Assembly: GCA_947503275.1 (NCBI GenBank)
Contig: CANNCZ010000001.1
Location: 1,798,001-1,862,000, forward strand
Source of the DNA: an uncultured Erythrobacter sp.
Lineage (GTDB): Bacteria > Pseudomonadota > Alphaproteobacteria > Sphingomonadales > Sphingomonadaceae
Reading direction: 5' to 3'
Length of the DNA stretch: 64,000 bases
Every line of letters starts with the position of its first letter. Positions within the stretch are counted from its first letter, which is position 1. Below are positions 45,199 to 53,991 of this stretch, in pieces. The notes below the pieces were generated by a model. That model did not search any database and had not been told where the DNA came from. It saw only the letters and a list, made by a program, of their open reading frames with translations. The position numbers and the translations under genes are program-made.

Positions 45199-47421
45199 AT
45201 GAAATGGGTCAAAGGCGGCGTCATCACGCTGGCCGCACTACTGATTGTCGCATTTGTGGCACTGGCAACATGGGAACCGTTCTTTGCGACCCCCAGCGAA
45301 GCCCCCGAATATCGAGAATATTCCGCAGAGATCGTCCGTGACGAATTTGGCGTCCCGATGATCTATGGCGAGACCGATGCCGATGTCGCATTCGGTGTCG
45401 CGATTGCGCATGCAGAGGATGATTTCTTCACCCTGCAAGATGTCGCTGCCATGTCGAAAGGGCGGTATTCCGCAATCGCTGGCGAAGAGGGGGCGACGTT
45501 CGACTATGTCTACCACCTGCTCGACGCGCGCGGCACGGCAGAGCGCGAATACCCCAAACTACCCGCTGACACGCGCGCGCTGTTTGAGGCCTATGCTGCG
45601 GGCATGAACGAATATGCTGAGCAGCACCCAGAAGAGGTTAAGCTGAGCAATCTTTTCCCGGTCAATGGCGAGGACGTGGCCGCAGGCTTTGCGCTGCGCC
45701 AACCGTTCTTCTTTGGCCTTGGCAATGTAATCGGACCTTTGGTTGCGGGCGAAGAATTGCGGCGCGAATTTGGGCCGGATATTCCCGGTTTCCCTCGCAA
45801 ACACGCTAAGCCAGTTGCCGAAGGAACGGCGCATCGCGGCGGGCTGGTTCTCCCGTGGGGCGAAGAGGCCGACCACCTTGGTTCGAACGCATGGGCCGTC
45901 ACGCCAGAGCGATCAGGCGGACCGACCACTTTGATTTCAAACTCGCATCAGCCACTTCGTGGCGGCGTCGCTTGGTATGAGCTGGGTGTGCAAAGCGGCG
46001 AAGGCTGGCACTTTACCGGCGCCAATTTCCCCGGATCACCCTTCCCTTTCCTTGGCCATAATGAAGACCTTGGCTGGACCAATACAGTCAACCGCCCAGA
46101 CATGGCCGATGTCTACCAGCTTGTGATGAACGAGGCGGGCGACAGCTATCAGTTGGATGGGGAATGGCATGCCTTGGAACAAGAGACCGTAACGCTTCCG
46201 GTGAAGCTGGGGCCTATCAATCTGCCGGTTCGCCGCACCATCTATCGCAGTTCCCATCACGGTCCAGTGATCAAGAACGACAATGGTGTCTTCGCGATCC
46301 GATATGGCGGGATGGGCCGCATCGATCAGCTTGATGCCTATTACCGCATCAACAAGGCGAAGACTTTGGAGGAATGGGAAACGCAGATTGCGCGCATGGC
46401 GATCCCTTCGACCAATTTCATCTATGCCGACCGCGCCGGCAATATCGCCTATGTCTATAACGCCGCGATCCCTGATCGACCTGAACTCGAAGAAGTTTCG
46501 GCCAATTGGCGCGGTATCCTTGATGGGTCGCGTTCTGAGCTAATCTGGGATGGAACGGTCGAGTATGCCGAGATACCCAAGCTCATCAACCCCGCATCCG
46601 GTTGGCTCTATAATGCGAACAATGAACCCTTCACCGCCGCCGGCGAAGGCAGCGATTTGTCCCCGGACGATTTCTCAGCAGTTCTTGGGATTGAGCGTAA
46701 ACAGACCAACCGTTCGCGCCGCGCCTATATGTTGCTGTCCGAGGCCGACGGGCCGTTGGACCGCGCCGCATTGGAGCGGATGAAATACGACATGACTTAT
46801 CTGCGCGAGGGATATGTCGACCGACTTTGGACTGAGCTCGAATCCTCAGAGTTCGGCGATGCATGGCCCGATCCCGACATGGCGCGGGCGCGCGAATTGC
46901 TGATTAATTGGGACTTTACCGCCGATAATGAAGGGCCCGGCGATGCGCTGGCTCTGACGATGATCCTGAGTTTTATGGGAGCGGAATACAACAACAAACC
47001 GTGGCCAGATGTCGGCGAGAAGCTGGCCGAATCCGTGGCACACCTCAACGAACATTTCGGCCGGATTGATCCGCCAATGTCCGACCTGTTACGGCTGCGT
47101 CAGGGTGATGTTGATCTGCCGCTGGATGGCGGGTCAGACACGTTGCGCGCCTCGACATTCTGGCGCGTCGATGATGATGGCCGTTTTAGCCTCGTTCATG
47201 GCGATAGCTTTATACAATGGGTTGAATGGCCAACCGATAGCGGCCGCGTCGTCTCACGCTCGATCCAGCCATTCGGCGCGGCGACCAACCGACCCGATAG
47301 CCCGCACTACACCGATCAAATGCAGCTGTATGTCGATCACCAATTGAAGCCGGTGCGCTTTTATGAAGACGATGTGCGCGCCGCTGCGACCAGCACCAAG
47401 ACTGTTACGAACGCACGCTGA
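45199..47421 (+). CDS. Penicillin acylase-family Ntn hydrolase
   Basis: The 740-residue protein has an N-terminal membrane segment (about 8-25). The family profile starts with VRDEFGVPMIYGETDADVAFGVAIAHAEDD. The nucleophile that becomes the new N-terminus after self-cleavage is Ser229 in HLGSNAWAV. NSHQPLRGGVAWYELGVQSGEGW and GHNEDLGWTNTVNRPD follow. Family members hydrolyse amide bonds in N-acyl amino acids, homoserine lactones or beta-lactams; no substrate can be chosen. The start at 45199 is preferred: GGAGAG lies just upstream, while the frame's earlier start (45166) adds 11 residues before the membrane segment. Confidence 0.92.
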   Translation: MKWVKGGVITLAALLIVAFVALATWEPFFATPSEAPEYREYSAEIVRDEFGVPMIYGETDADVAFGVAIAHAEDDFFTLQDVAAMSKGRYSAIAGEEGATFDYVYHLLDARGTAEREYPKLPADTRALFEAYAAGMNEYAEQHPEEVKLSNLFPVNGEDVAAGFALRQPFFFGLGNVIGPLVAGEELRREFGPDIPGFPRKHAKPVAEGTAHRGGLVLPWGEEADHLGSNAWAVTPERSGGPTTLISNSHQPLRGGVAWYELGVQSGEGWHFTGANFPGSPFPFLGHNEDLGWTNTVNRPDMADVYQLVMNEAGDSYQLDGEWHALEQETVTLPVKLGPINLPVRRTIYRSSHHGPVIKNDNGVFAIRYGGMGRIDQLDAYYRINKAKTLEEWETQIARMAIPSTNFIYADRAGNIAYVYNAAIPDRPELEEVSANWRGILDGSRSELIWDGTVEYAEIPKLINPASGWLYNANNEPFTAAGEGSDLSPDDFSAVLGIERKQTNRSRRAYMLLSEADGPLDRAALERMKYDMTYLREGYVDRLWTELESSEFGDAWPDPDMARARELLINWDFTADNEGPGDALALTMILSFMGAEYNNKPWPDVGEKLAESVAHLNEHFGRIDPPMSDLLRLRQGDVDLPLDGGSDTLRASTFWRVDDDGRFSLVHGDSFIQWVEWPTDSGRVVSRSIQPFGAATNRPDSPHYTDQMQLYVDHQLKPVRFYEDDVRAAATSTKTVTNAR

Positions 47422-47473
47422 CGTGCTAGCCTATCACCATACATCACCTTCTACCCTCTAGGAGAGAGCATCC

Positions 47474-50323
47474 ATGACACTCCGTTTTGCCACTTCAAGC
47501 CTGACCGCAATCGCCATTGCAAGCGCAGCCCCTTTCACCCCAGCCTTCGCTGAAGCGCACACTGACGCAACGCAAGCGACCGACCTTCAGGAATTGGTCG
47601 CACAGGTTCAAATCCCGTATCAGGAATTTGAGCTTGAAAACGGTCTCACTGTGATCGTCCACGAAGACCGCAAAGCTCCCATCGTCGGCGTGGCCGTGTG
47701 GTATAATGTAGGTTCAAAGGATGAGCCTGTCGGCCAAACCGGCTTTGCTCACCTGTTCGAACATCTGATGTTCAATGGCAGCGAAAACGCGCCCGCCGAT
47801 TACTTCCAATACCTGCAAGAAATGGGCGCGACCGATTATAATGGCACGACCAATTTTGATCGCACCAACTACTTCCAAACCGTGCCCCGCCCTGCGCTCG
47901 AACGCGCTTTGTGGCTGGAGAGTGATCGGATGGGCTATCTGCTCGGCGCGGTGACGCAGGAGAAGCTCGATAACCAACGCGGCGTTGTCCAAAACGAGAA
48001 GCGTCAAGGCGATAACCAACCCGGCGGTCTGGTCTTTTACGAGATTCTCGAGACACTGTTTCCAGAGGGTCATCCCTATGCGCACTCCGTGATCGGCTCG
48101 ATGGCTGATCTGGATGCGGCGTCAATGGATACGGTGCAGAACTGGTTCCGCGACCGTTACGGTCCCAACAATGCGACGCTTGTGCTCGCCGGTGATATTT
48201 CTGCCGAAGAAGCCCGCCCGATGGTGGAACGCTATTTCGGACCCATTGCGCGCGGTGCAGTGAACACGCCCGCTGCCGCCGATGTGCCCACCCTCGCCGA
48301 GCCTGTGCGCACTGTCATGCTTGACCAAGTCCCTGCGACCTCGGTCAATCTGTATTGGCCCGTCCCCGGCATCACCAGCGACGAGCTCACGGCTCTAAGC
48401 GTGGGCGCAGATGTACTGGGTGGATTGCTCTCAAGCCGCTTGGACCAAATCCTCGTTCGTGAAGAGCAATTGGCGGTCGGCGTATCGGCTGGCAATTTCG
48501 ACTTCCAACGCGTCGGTATCCTCAATGTCAGCGCCACGTTGCGCGACGGGGTTGAATTGGAAACGCTTGAGACGCGCCTCAACGAAATCATCGCGGAATA
48601 TATCGCCGAAGGGCCAACCGAGGACGAAGTTCGCCGGTCTGCCACAAGCGACCTTGCCGGAACGATCCGGGGCTTGGAACAAGTCGGCGGTTTCGGCGGC
48701 AAAGCTGTCGCCTTGGCGCGCGGCGAAGTCCTCGCAGGCGATCCCGGCTTTGCGGTGAACCAGTTGGAGGTGCTCGCTTCGATCACACCTGAAACCGTGA
48801 AAGCCGCCATGGAACGCTGGATGACGCGCCCTGCTTTCACACTAGTGCTTCAACCGGGTGAACGCGAAGAGACCTACGAAGAAGCAGCCAGCGTAGCTGA
48901 AGAACCCGCCGACGCGGAAGAAGGCGAAAGCGCGGATAACACGATCACAGTGTCTGTTGAGCGCCCAGCACCGCCCATCGACACCGTCGCACAACTCGAT
49001 TTCCCAGAGTTCCAACGCACGACTCTCGCCAATGGCATGCAGCTAACCTACGCTCAGCGTGACGCGGTGCCTGCGACCTATATCACCATGTCGTTTGACG
49101 CAGGCACAGCCGCTGATCCGATTGATATGCGCGGGCTCGAAACGCTCACGCTCGGCCTGTTTGACGAAGGCACCGCCAACATGTCCTCGCAAGCCATCGC
49201 AGAGGAGAAAGAGCGGCTCGGCGTGAGCATCAATCTGGGCGGCGGCGATGACCGGTCGAACTTCACATTGTCCGCATTGTCCGCCAACCTTGCGCCATCG
49301 CTCGACCTGTTCCGTCAGGTCATTCGCGAGCCTGCGTTTAACGAGGCGGACTTGGAGCGGGTGAAGGCGCAAACCATCACCGGCATCCGTTCGCAAATGC
49401 GCTCGCCCAATGGCATCGCACAGCGCACAATCGGCGCGGAACTGTTCGGCTCCATGGCGCCCTATGGCGGGGTCAACACGATAGAGAGTGTCGGCGCGAT
49501 CAGCCGCGATGATCTGGTGATGTTCAAAGACACCTGGATCCGTCCTGACAATGGCGAGGTTTTCGTAATCTCCAGCCTGCCTATGGACGATGTCGTCGCT
49601 CAATTGAACGGCGCATTCGGCGATTGGAGCGCACCCGATATGGCCAAGGGTGAGAAGGACTTCAGCGGTCTCGCAACAGAGACCACTGATGGCAGCCGCA
49701 TCGTTCTGGTCAACCGGCCCAATTCGCCTCAGAGCTTTATTCTGGGCGCACAGGTCACTCCGCTGGATGCGAGCGACCCGGCCTATGTCGATTTCACCAA
49801 TGCCAACAACTCGCTTGGCGGCAACTTCCTCGCGCGGCTCAATATGAACCTGCGTGAGACGAAGGGCTGGTCCTATGGCGTGCGTGGGGGAACACAGGCG
49901 CGGGAAAACAGCGTGGTCTATGCGATCTCTGGCGGGGTTCAGGCCGACCGTACAGGCGATTCTGTCGGTGAGATGATCCGCGAAGTAACGGAATTCCTGA
50001 CCACGAGCGGCGTGACTGACGAGGAGCTGACCCGCAACAAAGCCAGCGAAATTGGCGAGCTGCCCGGACGCTTTGAAACATCGGGCGCGGTGCTCGGCGC
50101 AATGCGCTCCATCTCGTTGTTCGGTCGCCCAGACAATTACTACGAAGCACTGGTCGATCGCTACACCGCACAGACCGCAGACAGCCTCGATACAGCAGCC
50201 CGCGCGGCATTGGATGTAGAGGACTTCGTCTGGGTCGTCGTTGGCGATGCGGAACAGGTTATGCCGCAGCTCGAAGCGCTTGGCATGCCGATCGAAGTGC
50301 GCGAATTGGAAGCAACCGAATAA
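47474..50323 (+). CDS. M16-family zinc peptidase, two domains, exported
   Basis: The 949-residue protein has a signal peptide (to about residue 27) and two M16 halves joined by an acidic linker (ETYEEAASVAEEPADAEEGE). The first half carries the zinc motif HLFEH (His93, Glu96, His97) with the downstream glutamate in VVQNEKRQG. The second half lacks HxxEH, as in heterodimeric or fused inactive subunits. It should cleave peptides in the periplasm. It lies 52 bases after the penicillin-acylase gene, with AGGAGAG before ATG, so both may be one transcript. Confidence 0.94.
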   Translation: MTLRFATSSLTAIAIASAAPFTPAFAEAHTDATQATDLQELVAQVQIPYQEFELENGLTVIVHEDRKAPIVGVAVWYNVGSKDEPVGQTGFAHLFEHLMFNGSENAPADYFQYLQEMGATDYNGTTNFDRTNYFQTVPRPALERALWLESDRMGYLLGAVTQEKLDNQRGVVQNEKRQGDNQPGGLVFYEILETLFPEGHPYAHSVIGSMADLDAASMDTVQNWFRDRYGPNNATLVLAGDISAEEARPMVERYFGPIARGAVNTPAAADVPTLAEPVRTVMLDQVPATSVNLYWPVPGITSDELTALSVGADVLGGLLSSRLDQILVREEQLAVGVSAGNFDFQRVGILNVSATLRDGVELETLETRLNEIIAEYIAEGPTEDEVRRSATSDLAGTIRGLEQVGGFGGKAVALARGEVLAGDPGFAVNQLEVLASITPETVKAAMERWMTRPAFTLVLQPGEREETYEEAASVAEEPADAEEGESADNTITVSVERPAPPIDTVAQLDFPEFQRTTLANGMQLTYAQRDAVPATYITMSFDAGTAADPIDMRGLETLTLGLFDEGTANMSSQAIAEEKERLGVSINLGGGDDRSNFTLSALSANLAPSLDLFRQVIREPAFNEADLERVKAQTITGIRSQMRSPNGIAQRTIGAELFGSMAPYGGVNTIESVGAISRDDLVMFKDTWIRPDNGEVFVISSLPMDDVVAQLNGAFGDWSAPDMAKGEKDFSGLATETTDGSRIVLVNRPNSPQSFILGAQVTPLDASDPAYVDFTNANNSLGGNFLARLNMNLRETKGWSYGVRGGTQARENSVVYAISGGVQADRTGDSVGEMIREVTEFLTTSGVTDEELTRNKASEIGELPGRFETSGAVLGAMRSISLFGRPDNYYEALVDRYTAQTADSLDTAARAALDVEDFVWVVVGDAEQVMPQLEALGMPIEVRELEATE

Positions 50324-50372
50324 GGGTGCACATCGCTGCTCGCGTCCATTGACGCTACGGCATTGAACAAAG

Positions 50373-50409
50373 AAGGGCGCGAGCAGGGATTGGCCTGCTT
50401 GCGCCCTTT
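50373..50409 (+). terminator. Terminator after the M16 peptidase
   Basis: A 15-bp stem AAGGGCGCGAGCAGG / CCTGCTTGCGCCCTT with one G-U pair and a six-base loop is followed by a short T run. Confidence 0.88.
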
Positions 50410-50516
50410 CTTTTGCCCTTGTGATCAAAGGTTGAACGCCCCCGTTTGACGTGTAAAACAATGCCCAAGCCGCCTCGCCAGAAGGGCCGCGGCCAATCTA
50501 TTTATGGGAGACAATC

Positions 50517-50816
50517 ATGTCTGTTTCAGGAACCTACAACACTACCGTCAAAAGCCCGATGGGTGATCAAGCTGGCACTTTCACCGTTGTCGATAATGGC
50601 GACGGCACTTTCAACGGTAAGCTCGAAGGCGGTATGGGCTCGATGGACACCGAAGATGGCAAAGTCGACGGCAGCACCCTCACCTGGAAAATGAACATGA
50701 CTGTGCCAATGCCGATGACGCTCGATTGCGAAGCGACCATCGAAGGCGACGCGCTGACCGGTAACGTCAACGCAGGCGCATTTGGCGCAATGCCATTGTC
50801 AGGCACGCGCGCTTAA
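50517..50816 (+). CDS. Conserved small beta-rich protein, function unknown
   Basis: The 99-residue protein has no signal peptide. It is built from short glycine-rich repeats typical of a small beta-barrel (GTFTVVDNGDGTFNGKLEGG, DGKVDGSTLTWKMNM, ATIEGDALTGNVNAGAFG). I recall similar proteins near other alphaproteobacterial genes but no defined function. It has a good ribosome binding site (GGGAGACA) and is monocistronic between two strong terminators. Confidence 0.8.
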   Translation: MSVSGTYNTTVKSPMGDQAGTFTVVDNGDGTFNGKLEGGMGSMDTEDGKVDGSTLTWKMNMTVPMPMTLDCEATIEGDALTGNVNAGAFGAMPLSGTRA

Positions 50817-50838
50817 ACGCACCCTTTACAGAAACCAC

Positions 50839-50877
50839 AAAGCCCGCCGAAAGCACCGCGCTTTCGGCGGGCTTTTT
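50839..50877 (+). terminator. Terminator after the 99-residue protein
   Basis: A perfect 15-bp stem AAAGCCCGCCGAAAG / CTTTCGGCGGGCTTT with a seven-base loop ends in five T residues. Confidence 0.94.
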
Positions 50878-50899
50878 GTATGCGCATGCGACGCGGGGC

Positions 50900-50936
50900 T
50901 TGACTCGAATCGTAATATGTAAATATGTAATTACAT
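50900..50936 (+). promoter_or_regulatory. Promoter and operator of the ArsR-type gene, probably leaderless
   Basis: TTGACT at 50900-50905 and ATATGT at 50923-50928 form a sigma-70-like pair with a 17-base spacer. Two tandem ATATGTAA copies (50915-50922, 50923-50930) run straight into TTACAT, giving a perfect palindrome ATGTAATTACAT at 50925-50936 that overlaps the start codon at 50935. The expected transcription start coincides with the ATG, and no Shine-Dalgarno is present. Confidence 0.65.
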
Positions 50937-51306
50937 GTTTACCGAAAGCGATACGGATCAGGTCTTTCATGCCCTTGCGCACACTACGCGCAGGGCGATC
51001 CTTGATCATTTGCGCGATGATCCCGGTCTGACTGTCGGCAAGCTTGCGAGCAATTTCGATGTGACTCGTGTCGCGGTCATGTCGCATATTGGCGTGCTCG
51101 AACGCGCAAATCTGATTGTCAGTCAGAAGGATGGCCGCACCCGCAGGCTCTATTTGAACGCGGTGCCGATCCAGCAAATCCACGAGCGTTGGACCGATCA
51201 ATATAGCGGCCATTTCGCATCGCGCCTCACATCCATAAAACGCGCCGCCGAAAGCGCGGCAGAGGGGGAACCAAGCCATGACCGAGCAAGTGAAAGCCGC
51301 AGATAA
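50935..51306 (+). CDS. ArsR/SmtB-family transcriptional regulator
   Basis: The 123-residue protein has the ArsR winged helix: VFHALAHTTRRAILDHLRDDPGLTVGKLASNFDVTRVAVMSHIGVLERANLIVSQKDGRTRRLYLN, given here in the order of its helices. It lacks the metal-binding ELCVCDL motif, so it is of the type that pairs with SRPBCC proteins rather than a metal sensor. It overlaps the next gene by 29 bases and probably represses both through the repeats at 50915-50936. Confidence 0.92.
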   Translation: MFTESDTDQVFHALAHTTRRAILDHLRDDPGLTVGKLASNFDVTRVAVMSHIGVLERANLIVSQKDGRTRRLYLNAVPIQQIHERWTDQYSGHFASRLTSIKRAAESAAEGEPSHDRASESRR

Positions 51307-51823
51307 GGCGATCTACAAAGTGTTTATCGAAGCGCCAATCGACACGGTCTGGCGCGAATTGGTGAAGACCGACGAAGTCCTCCCATTCTTCTTTGGATCG
51401 GTGTGCCGCACCACGGGTGAGCTATCCATCGGCGCGCCAATTGCGATGGAGACGACCAACGCCAAATATCGCAGCGTGGTGGGCAAGGTGATCGAATTTG
51501 ACCCGCCAAATCGTTATGCGCACACGTTCAAGTTCACCGGTCATGATGACCCGCCCTGCACGGTCACATATGATCTGAAATCGGTCGATGGCGGAACGGA
51601 ATTCTCGCTCATCACAACAAACGTGCCCGCTGGCACAAAGACCGAAAAGGGCATGGTGCAAGGCGGCAAATTTATCGTCGAGACATTCAAGTCCATTTGC
51701 GAGACCGGAAAGCCGAAATTTGGCACCCGGATGTTGCTGGGTATGATGGGGCTGTTCCAACCCTTCACCCCTGCCGCATGCAAGTCTGAAAACTGGTCAT
51801 TCGACACGATCGATAAGCTCTAA
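51278..51823 (+). CDS. SRPBCC (AHSA1-like) domain protein
   Basis: The 181-residue protein has the START/AHSA1 helix-grip fold: AIYKVFIEAPIDTVWRELVKTDEVLPFFFG, VVGKVIEFDPPNRYAHTFKF and DGGTEFSLITTNVPAGT. It should bind a hydrophobic ligand. The frequent ArsR-SRPBCC pairing suggests it is the effector regulated by the upstream gene. ATG 51278 lies inside arsR in another frame, giving tight translational coupling. Confidence 0.9.
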   Translation: MTEQVKAADKAIYKVFIEAPIDTVWRELVKTDEVLPFFFGSVCRTTGELSIGAPIAMETTNAKYRSVVGKVIEFDPPNRYAHTFKFTGHDDPPCTVTYDLKSVDGGTEFSLITTNVPAGTKTEKGMVQGGKFIVETFKSICETGKPKFGTRMLLGMMGLFQPFTPAACKSENWSFDTIDKL

Positions 51824-51835
51824 TTGGAGGCAAAA

Positions 51836-52387
51836 ATGGGAGCATCACCTGACGATCAACTGGCCACAATGTTGGCGAACATCCCGGAGAAGACCGGCAA
51901 ACCGCTGGCCGAATGGATCGCGCTGATCAAACAATCGGGCCACGAAAAGCACGGCGCGATCATGAAGTTCTTGAAAGAGGAGCACGGCGTCACGCATGGC
52001 TTTGCCAACCTCATCACCGCCAAATCGCGTGAGACAGACGCGGATGCGGAGGTCGACCTAGTGGCTACTCAATATGCAGGCACGAAGGAGGCCATGCGCC
52101 CGCTCTACGAGGAGATCGTCGCCTTTGCACAGACGCTGGGCAGCGATGTTGAGCTCGCGCCGAAGAAAACCAGCGTCAGCCTGCGCCGTAAAAAGCAATT
52201 CGCGCTGATCACCCCTGCGACCAAGACGCGCATTGATTTGGGGTTGGCGCTGAAAGGCGATGATCCGCAAGGGCGGCTGGAAGCATACAATGCTATGTGC
52301 AGTCACCGCGTGCGGATCGAGGCATCATCTGATTTCGATGATGAGGTTAAAGGTTGGATGAGGGATGCCTATTCGCGCTCTGGCTAG
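51836..52387 (+). CDS. DUF4287/DUF5655-type protein
   Basis: The 183-residue protein has the DUF4287 pattern near the start (ANIPEKTGKPLAEWIALIKQSG, KHGAIMKFLKEEHGVTHGFANLI). A DUF5655-type C-terminal half follows (YEEIVAFAQTLGSDVELAPKKTSVSLRRKKQFALI). Both families have unknown function. The start at ATG 51836 has TTGGAGG 5' of it; a TTG four codons earlier is less likely. It lies 12 bases after the SRPBCC gene and is probably in the same transcript. Confidence 0.82.
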   Translation: MGASPDDQLATMLANIPEKTGKPLAEWIALIKQSGHEKHGAIMKFLKEEHGVTHGFANLITAKSRETDADAEVDLVATQYAGTKEAMRPLYEEIVAFAQTLGSDVELAPKKTSVSLRRKKQFALITPATKTRIDLGLALKGDDPQGRLEAYNAMCSHRVRIEASSDFDDEVKGWMRDAYSRSG

Positions 52388-52426
52388 CGTGCCGGTTAAA
52401 GCGATGATGCCACCCTTCCCCAATCC

Positions 52427-52978
52427 TTATCCAAACTCTGCCTTGTGCCCGGCATCATCACCGGCTGCGAGCAACTTTGCCTGATCCACCCAGCGATCTC
52501 GATCGATCCGACCTTTGATTTTGAGGTATTGATCGACCTCAGCAACATCCGCCGCAGACCATGCCGCGATTTGGTCAAACCGGCGCACGCCCAGTGACAG
52601 GCACAGCTCGTTGAGCTTTGGCCCGACCCCTTTGATCCGGGTCAGATCATCGCTTTCCCCGACAGCGGCCGCGATGGCAGGCTTGGGACCTTCATCATCA
52701 CCGCTATCGTCCGCAGAAACAGCCGCCGCTGCTCCTGCCGCAGCAAGAGGCGCGACGGGTTCTGGCTCTGGAACAGATTCCGGAGCCGGAGCGGGTTCAG
52801 CCGCCTGTGTTGGTGCAGGTATCGGCGCCGGAGCAGGAGCAGGATCTGCGGTCGCTCCCGCTGCCTCAGCCCCATCCCTAGCCGCAGCCATCCGTGCCCA
52901 GATCCACCAGCCGGTGCCGATCCCAATAATCAAAGCAAGAATAAAACGCACAGGCTCATCCACTATCAGTTGCCACAT
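52427..52978 (-). CDS. Membrane-anchored helix-hairpin-helix protein
   Basis: The 183-residue protein has one membrane helix near the N-terminus (about 8-27, VRFILALIIGIGTGWWIW) and a long Pro/Ala/Glu linker (about 45-75). The C-terminal domain (about 120-175) contains LTRIKGVGPKLNELCLSLGVRRFDQIAAWSAADVAEV, a helix-hairpin-helix of the DUF4332/NADH-dehydrogenase-41-kDa-like type. Such domains usually bind DNA or protein. The open frame extends 65 codons upstream across the 30-residue gene, but ATG 52978 has GGAGAGAG 5' of it. Confidence 0.85.
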   Translation of the reverse strand: MWQLIVDEPVRFILALIIGIGTGWWIWARMAAARDGAEAAGATADPAPAPAPIPAPTQAAEPAPAPESVPEPEPVAPLAAAGAAAAVSADDSGDDEGPKPAIAAAVGESDDLTRIKGVGPKLNELCLSLGVRRFDQIAAWSAADVAEVDQYLKIKGRIDRDRWVDQAKLLAAGDDAGHKAEFG

Positions 52979-52995
52979 AATCTCTCTCCTGCGCC

Positions 52996-53088
52996 TTACA
53001 CCCTGCGGCCCCAAATGACCCAGCCAATCAACAGGCCGATCAGGAACACAGCAATAATCGCGAGCCAAGTTTCCATCAAAAGCGGCAT
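52996..53088 (-). CDS. 30-residue single-helix membrane peptide
   Basis: The reading frame encodes MPLLMETWLAIIAVFLIGLL followed by IGWVIWGRRV, one membrane helix with a positive end. It begins 2 bases after the OmpA-like stop and ends 17 bases before the HHH gene. GGGAG lies 8 bases upstream of its ATG. The size, helix, ribosome binding site and operon position support it, but no homology is available to me. Confidence 0.6.
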   Translation of the reverse strand: MPLLMETWLAIIAVFLIGLLIGWVIWGRRV

Positions 53089-53090
53089 GA

Positions 53091-53900
53091 TTATTCTCCC
53101 TCTTCTGGGGTGGCACCGGCAATTGGTTCCGCCGAAGGCTCAACGCCCGCGCCAGCATCCAAGGTGAATTCAATTCGGCGATTGGCCTCGCTTGCCCCGT
53201 CCCCCTCGACTAGAGGTTGGCTCGAGCCATACCCTGTCGCGGTGATCCGAGCCTCTGCCACGCCGCGCTCTGACAAAGCCGCAGACACGGCATCCGCGCG
53301 CGCTTGGCTGACCGTCATATTGATTTCATCGCCGCCGGTCGCATCGGTGTGGCCGCCCACCGCGACGCTCATGCCGGTGCAGGCAATTAGCCGCTCGGAC
53401 AGTCCCTCGATAATCGCGGTTGAGGCTGGCGAGATATATGCGCTACCGCTTCGGAACGTGATCGACTTGCCTTCCATAAAGGCATCGACATTGGTCTGAC
53501 AGTCGGCAACTTGATCTGCGCTGGCGCCGGTTACGGCTTCGGTGTCTTTGATACCGGTGGCCAGTTCCTCGGTGCTTACGACCTCCGCTAGGCCTGCTTC
53601 ATCTCCACCCGCAACAGCCTCGTCCGAGAAGCGAACTTCGCGCAATGTGCCGTCGGCCAGCAAAGCGGCGCGAATGCGCTCTTGTTCAGCCGGATCGGTC
53701 ACGCCGCTGATAATCGCAACCCTCGCGAGCGGATCGCGTTGCATGGTGAGCTCTGCGCCTTCCACACCCGTTCCAGCGAGCGCCGATTGCGCACCCGTTT
53801 CCAATGTATCGATAAAGCCAGCGCCGGTCATCGAATGCGCGCCATAAGCGAGCAGAGATGCTAACCCCGCGCCGACCAACCCCTTGGTCAACCCGTTCAT
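53091..53900 (-). CDS. OmpA-family protein with BON-like N-terminal region
   Basis: The 269-residue protein has an N-terminal hydrophobic anchor (MNGLTKGLVGAGLASLLAYG) and a BON-like segment (GVEGAELTMQRDPLARVAIISGVTDPAEQERI). An OmpA C-terminal domain lies at about 140-250 (ITFRSGSAYISPASTAIIEGL, VGGHTDATGGDEINMTVSQARADAV, ANRRIEFTL) and should bind peptidoglycan. The tail is Glu/Pro-rich. ATG 53900 has GGAGGG 9 bases upstream; the frame extends 24 codons further without such a site. It heads a three-gene operon with the micropeptide and HHH genes. Confidence 0.88.
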   Translation of the reverse strand: MNGLTKGLVGAGLASLLAYGAHSMTGAGFIDTLETGAQSALAGTGVEGAELTMQRDPLARVAIISGVTDPAEQERIRAALLADGTLREVRFSDEAVAGGDEAGLAEVVSTEELATGIKDTEAVTGASADQVADCQTNVDAFMEGKSITFRSGSAYISPASTAIIEGLSERLIACTGMSVAVGGHTDATGGDEINMTVSQARADAVSAALSERGVAEARITATGYGSSQPLVEGDGASEANRRIEFTLDAGAGVEPSAEPIAGATPEEGE

Positions 53901-53991
53901 AGAAAAATCCCTCCGTCCGTCTGCGTGGATTGCAGGGGTGTGAGAGTGAGTCCAGCGCAAACTTGTAGCCAAGTGTATCGCATGAGACGGA

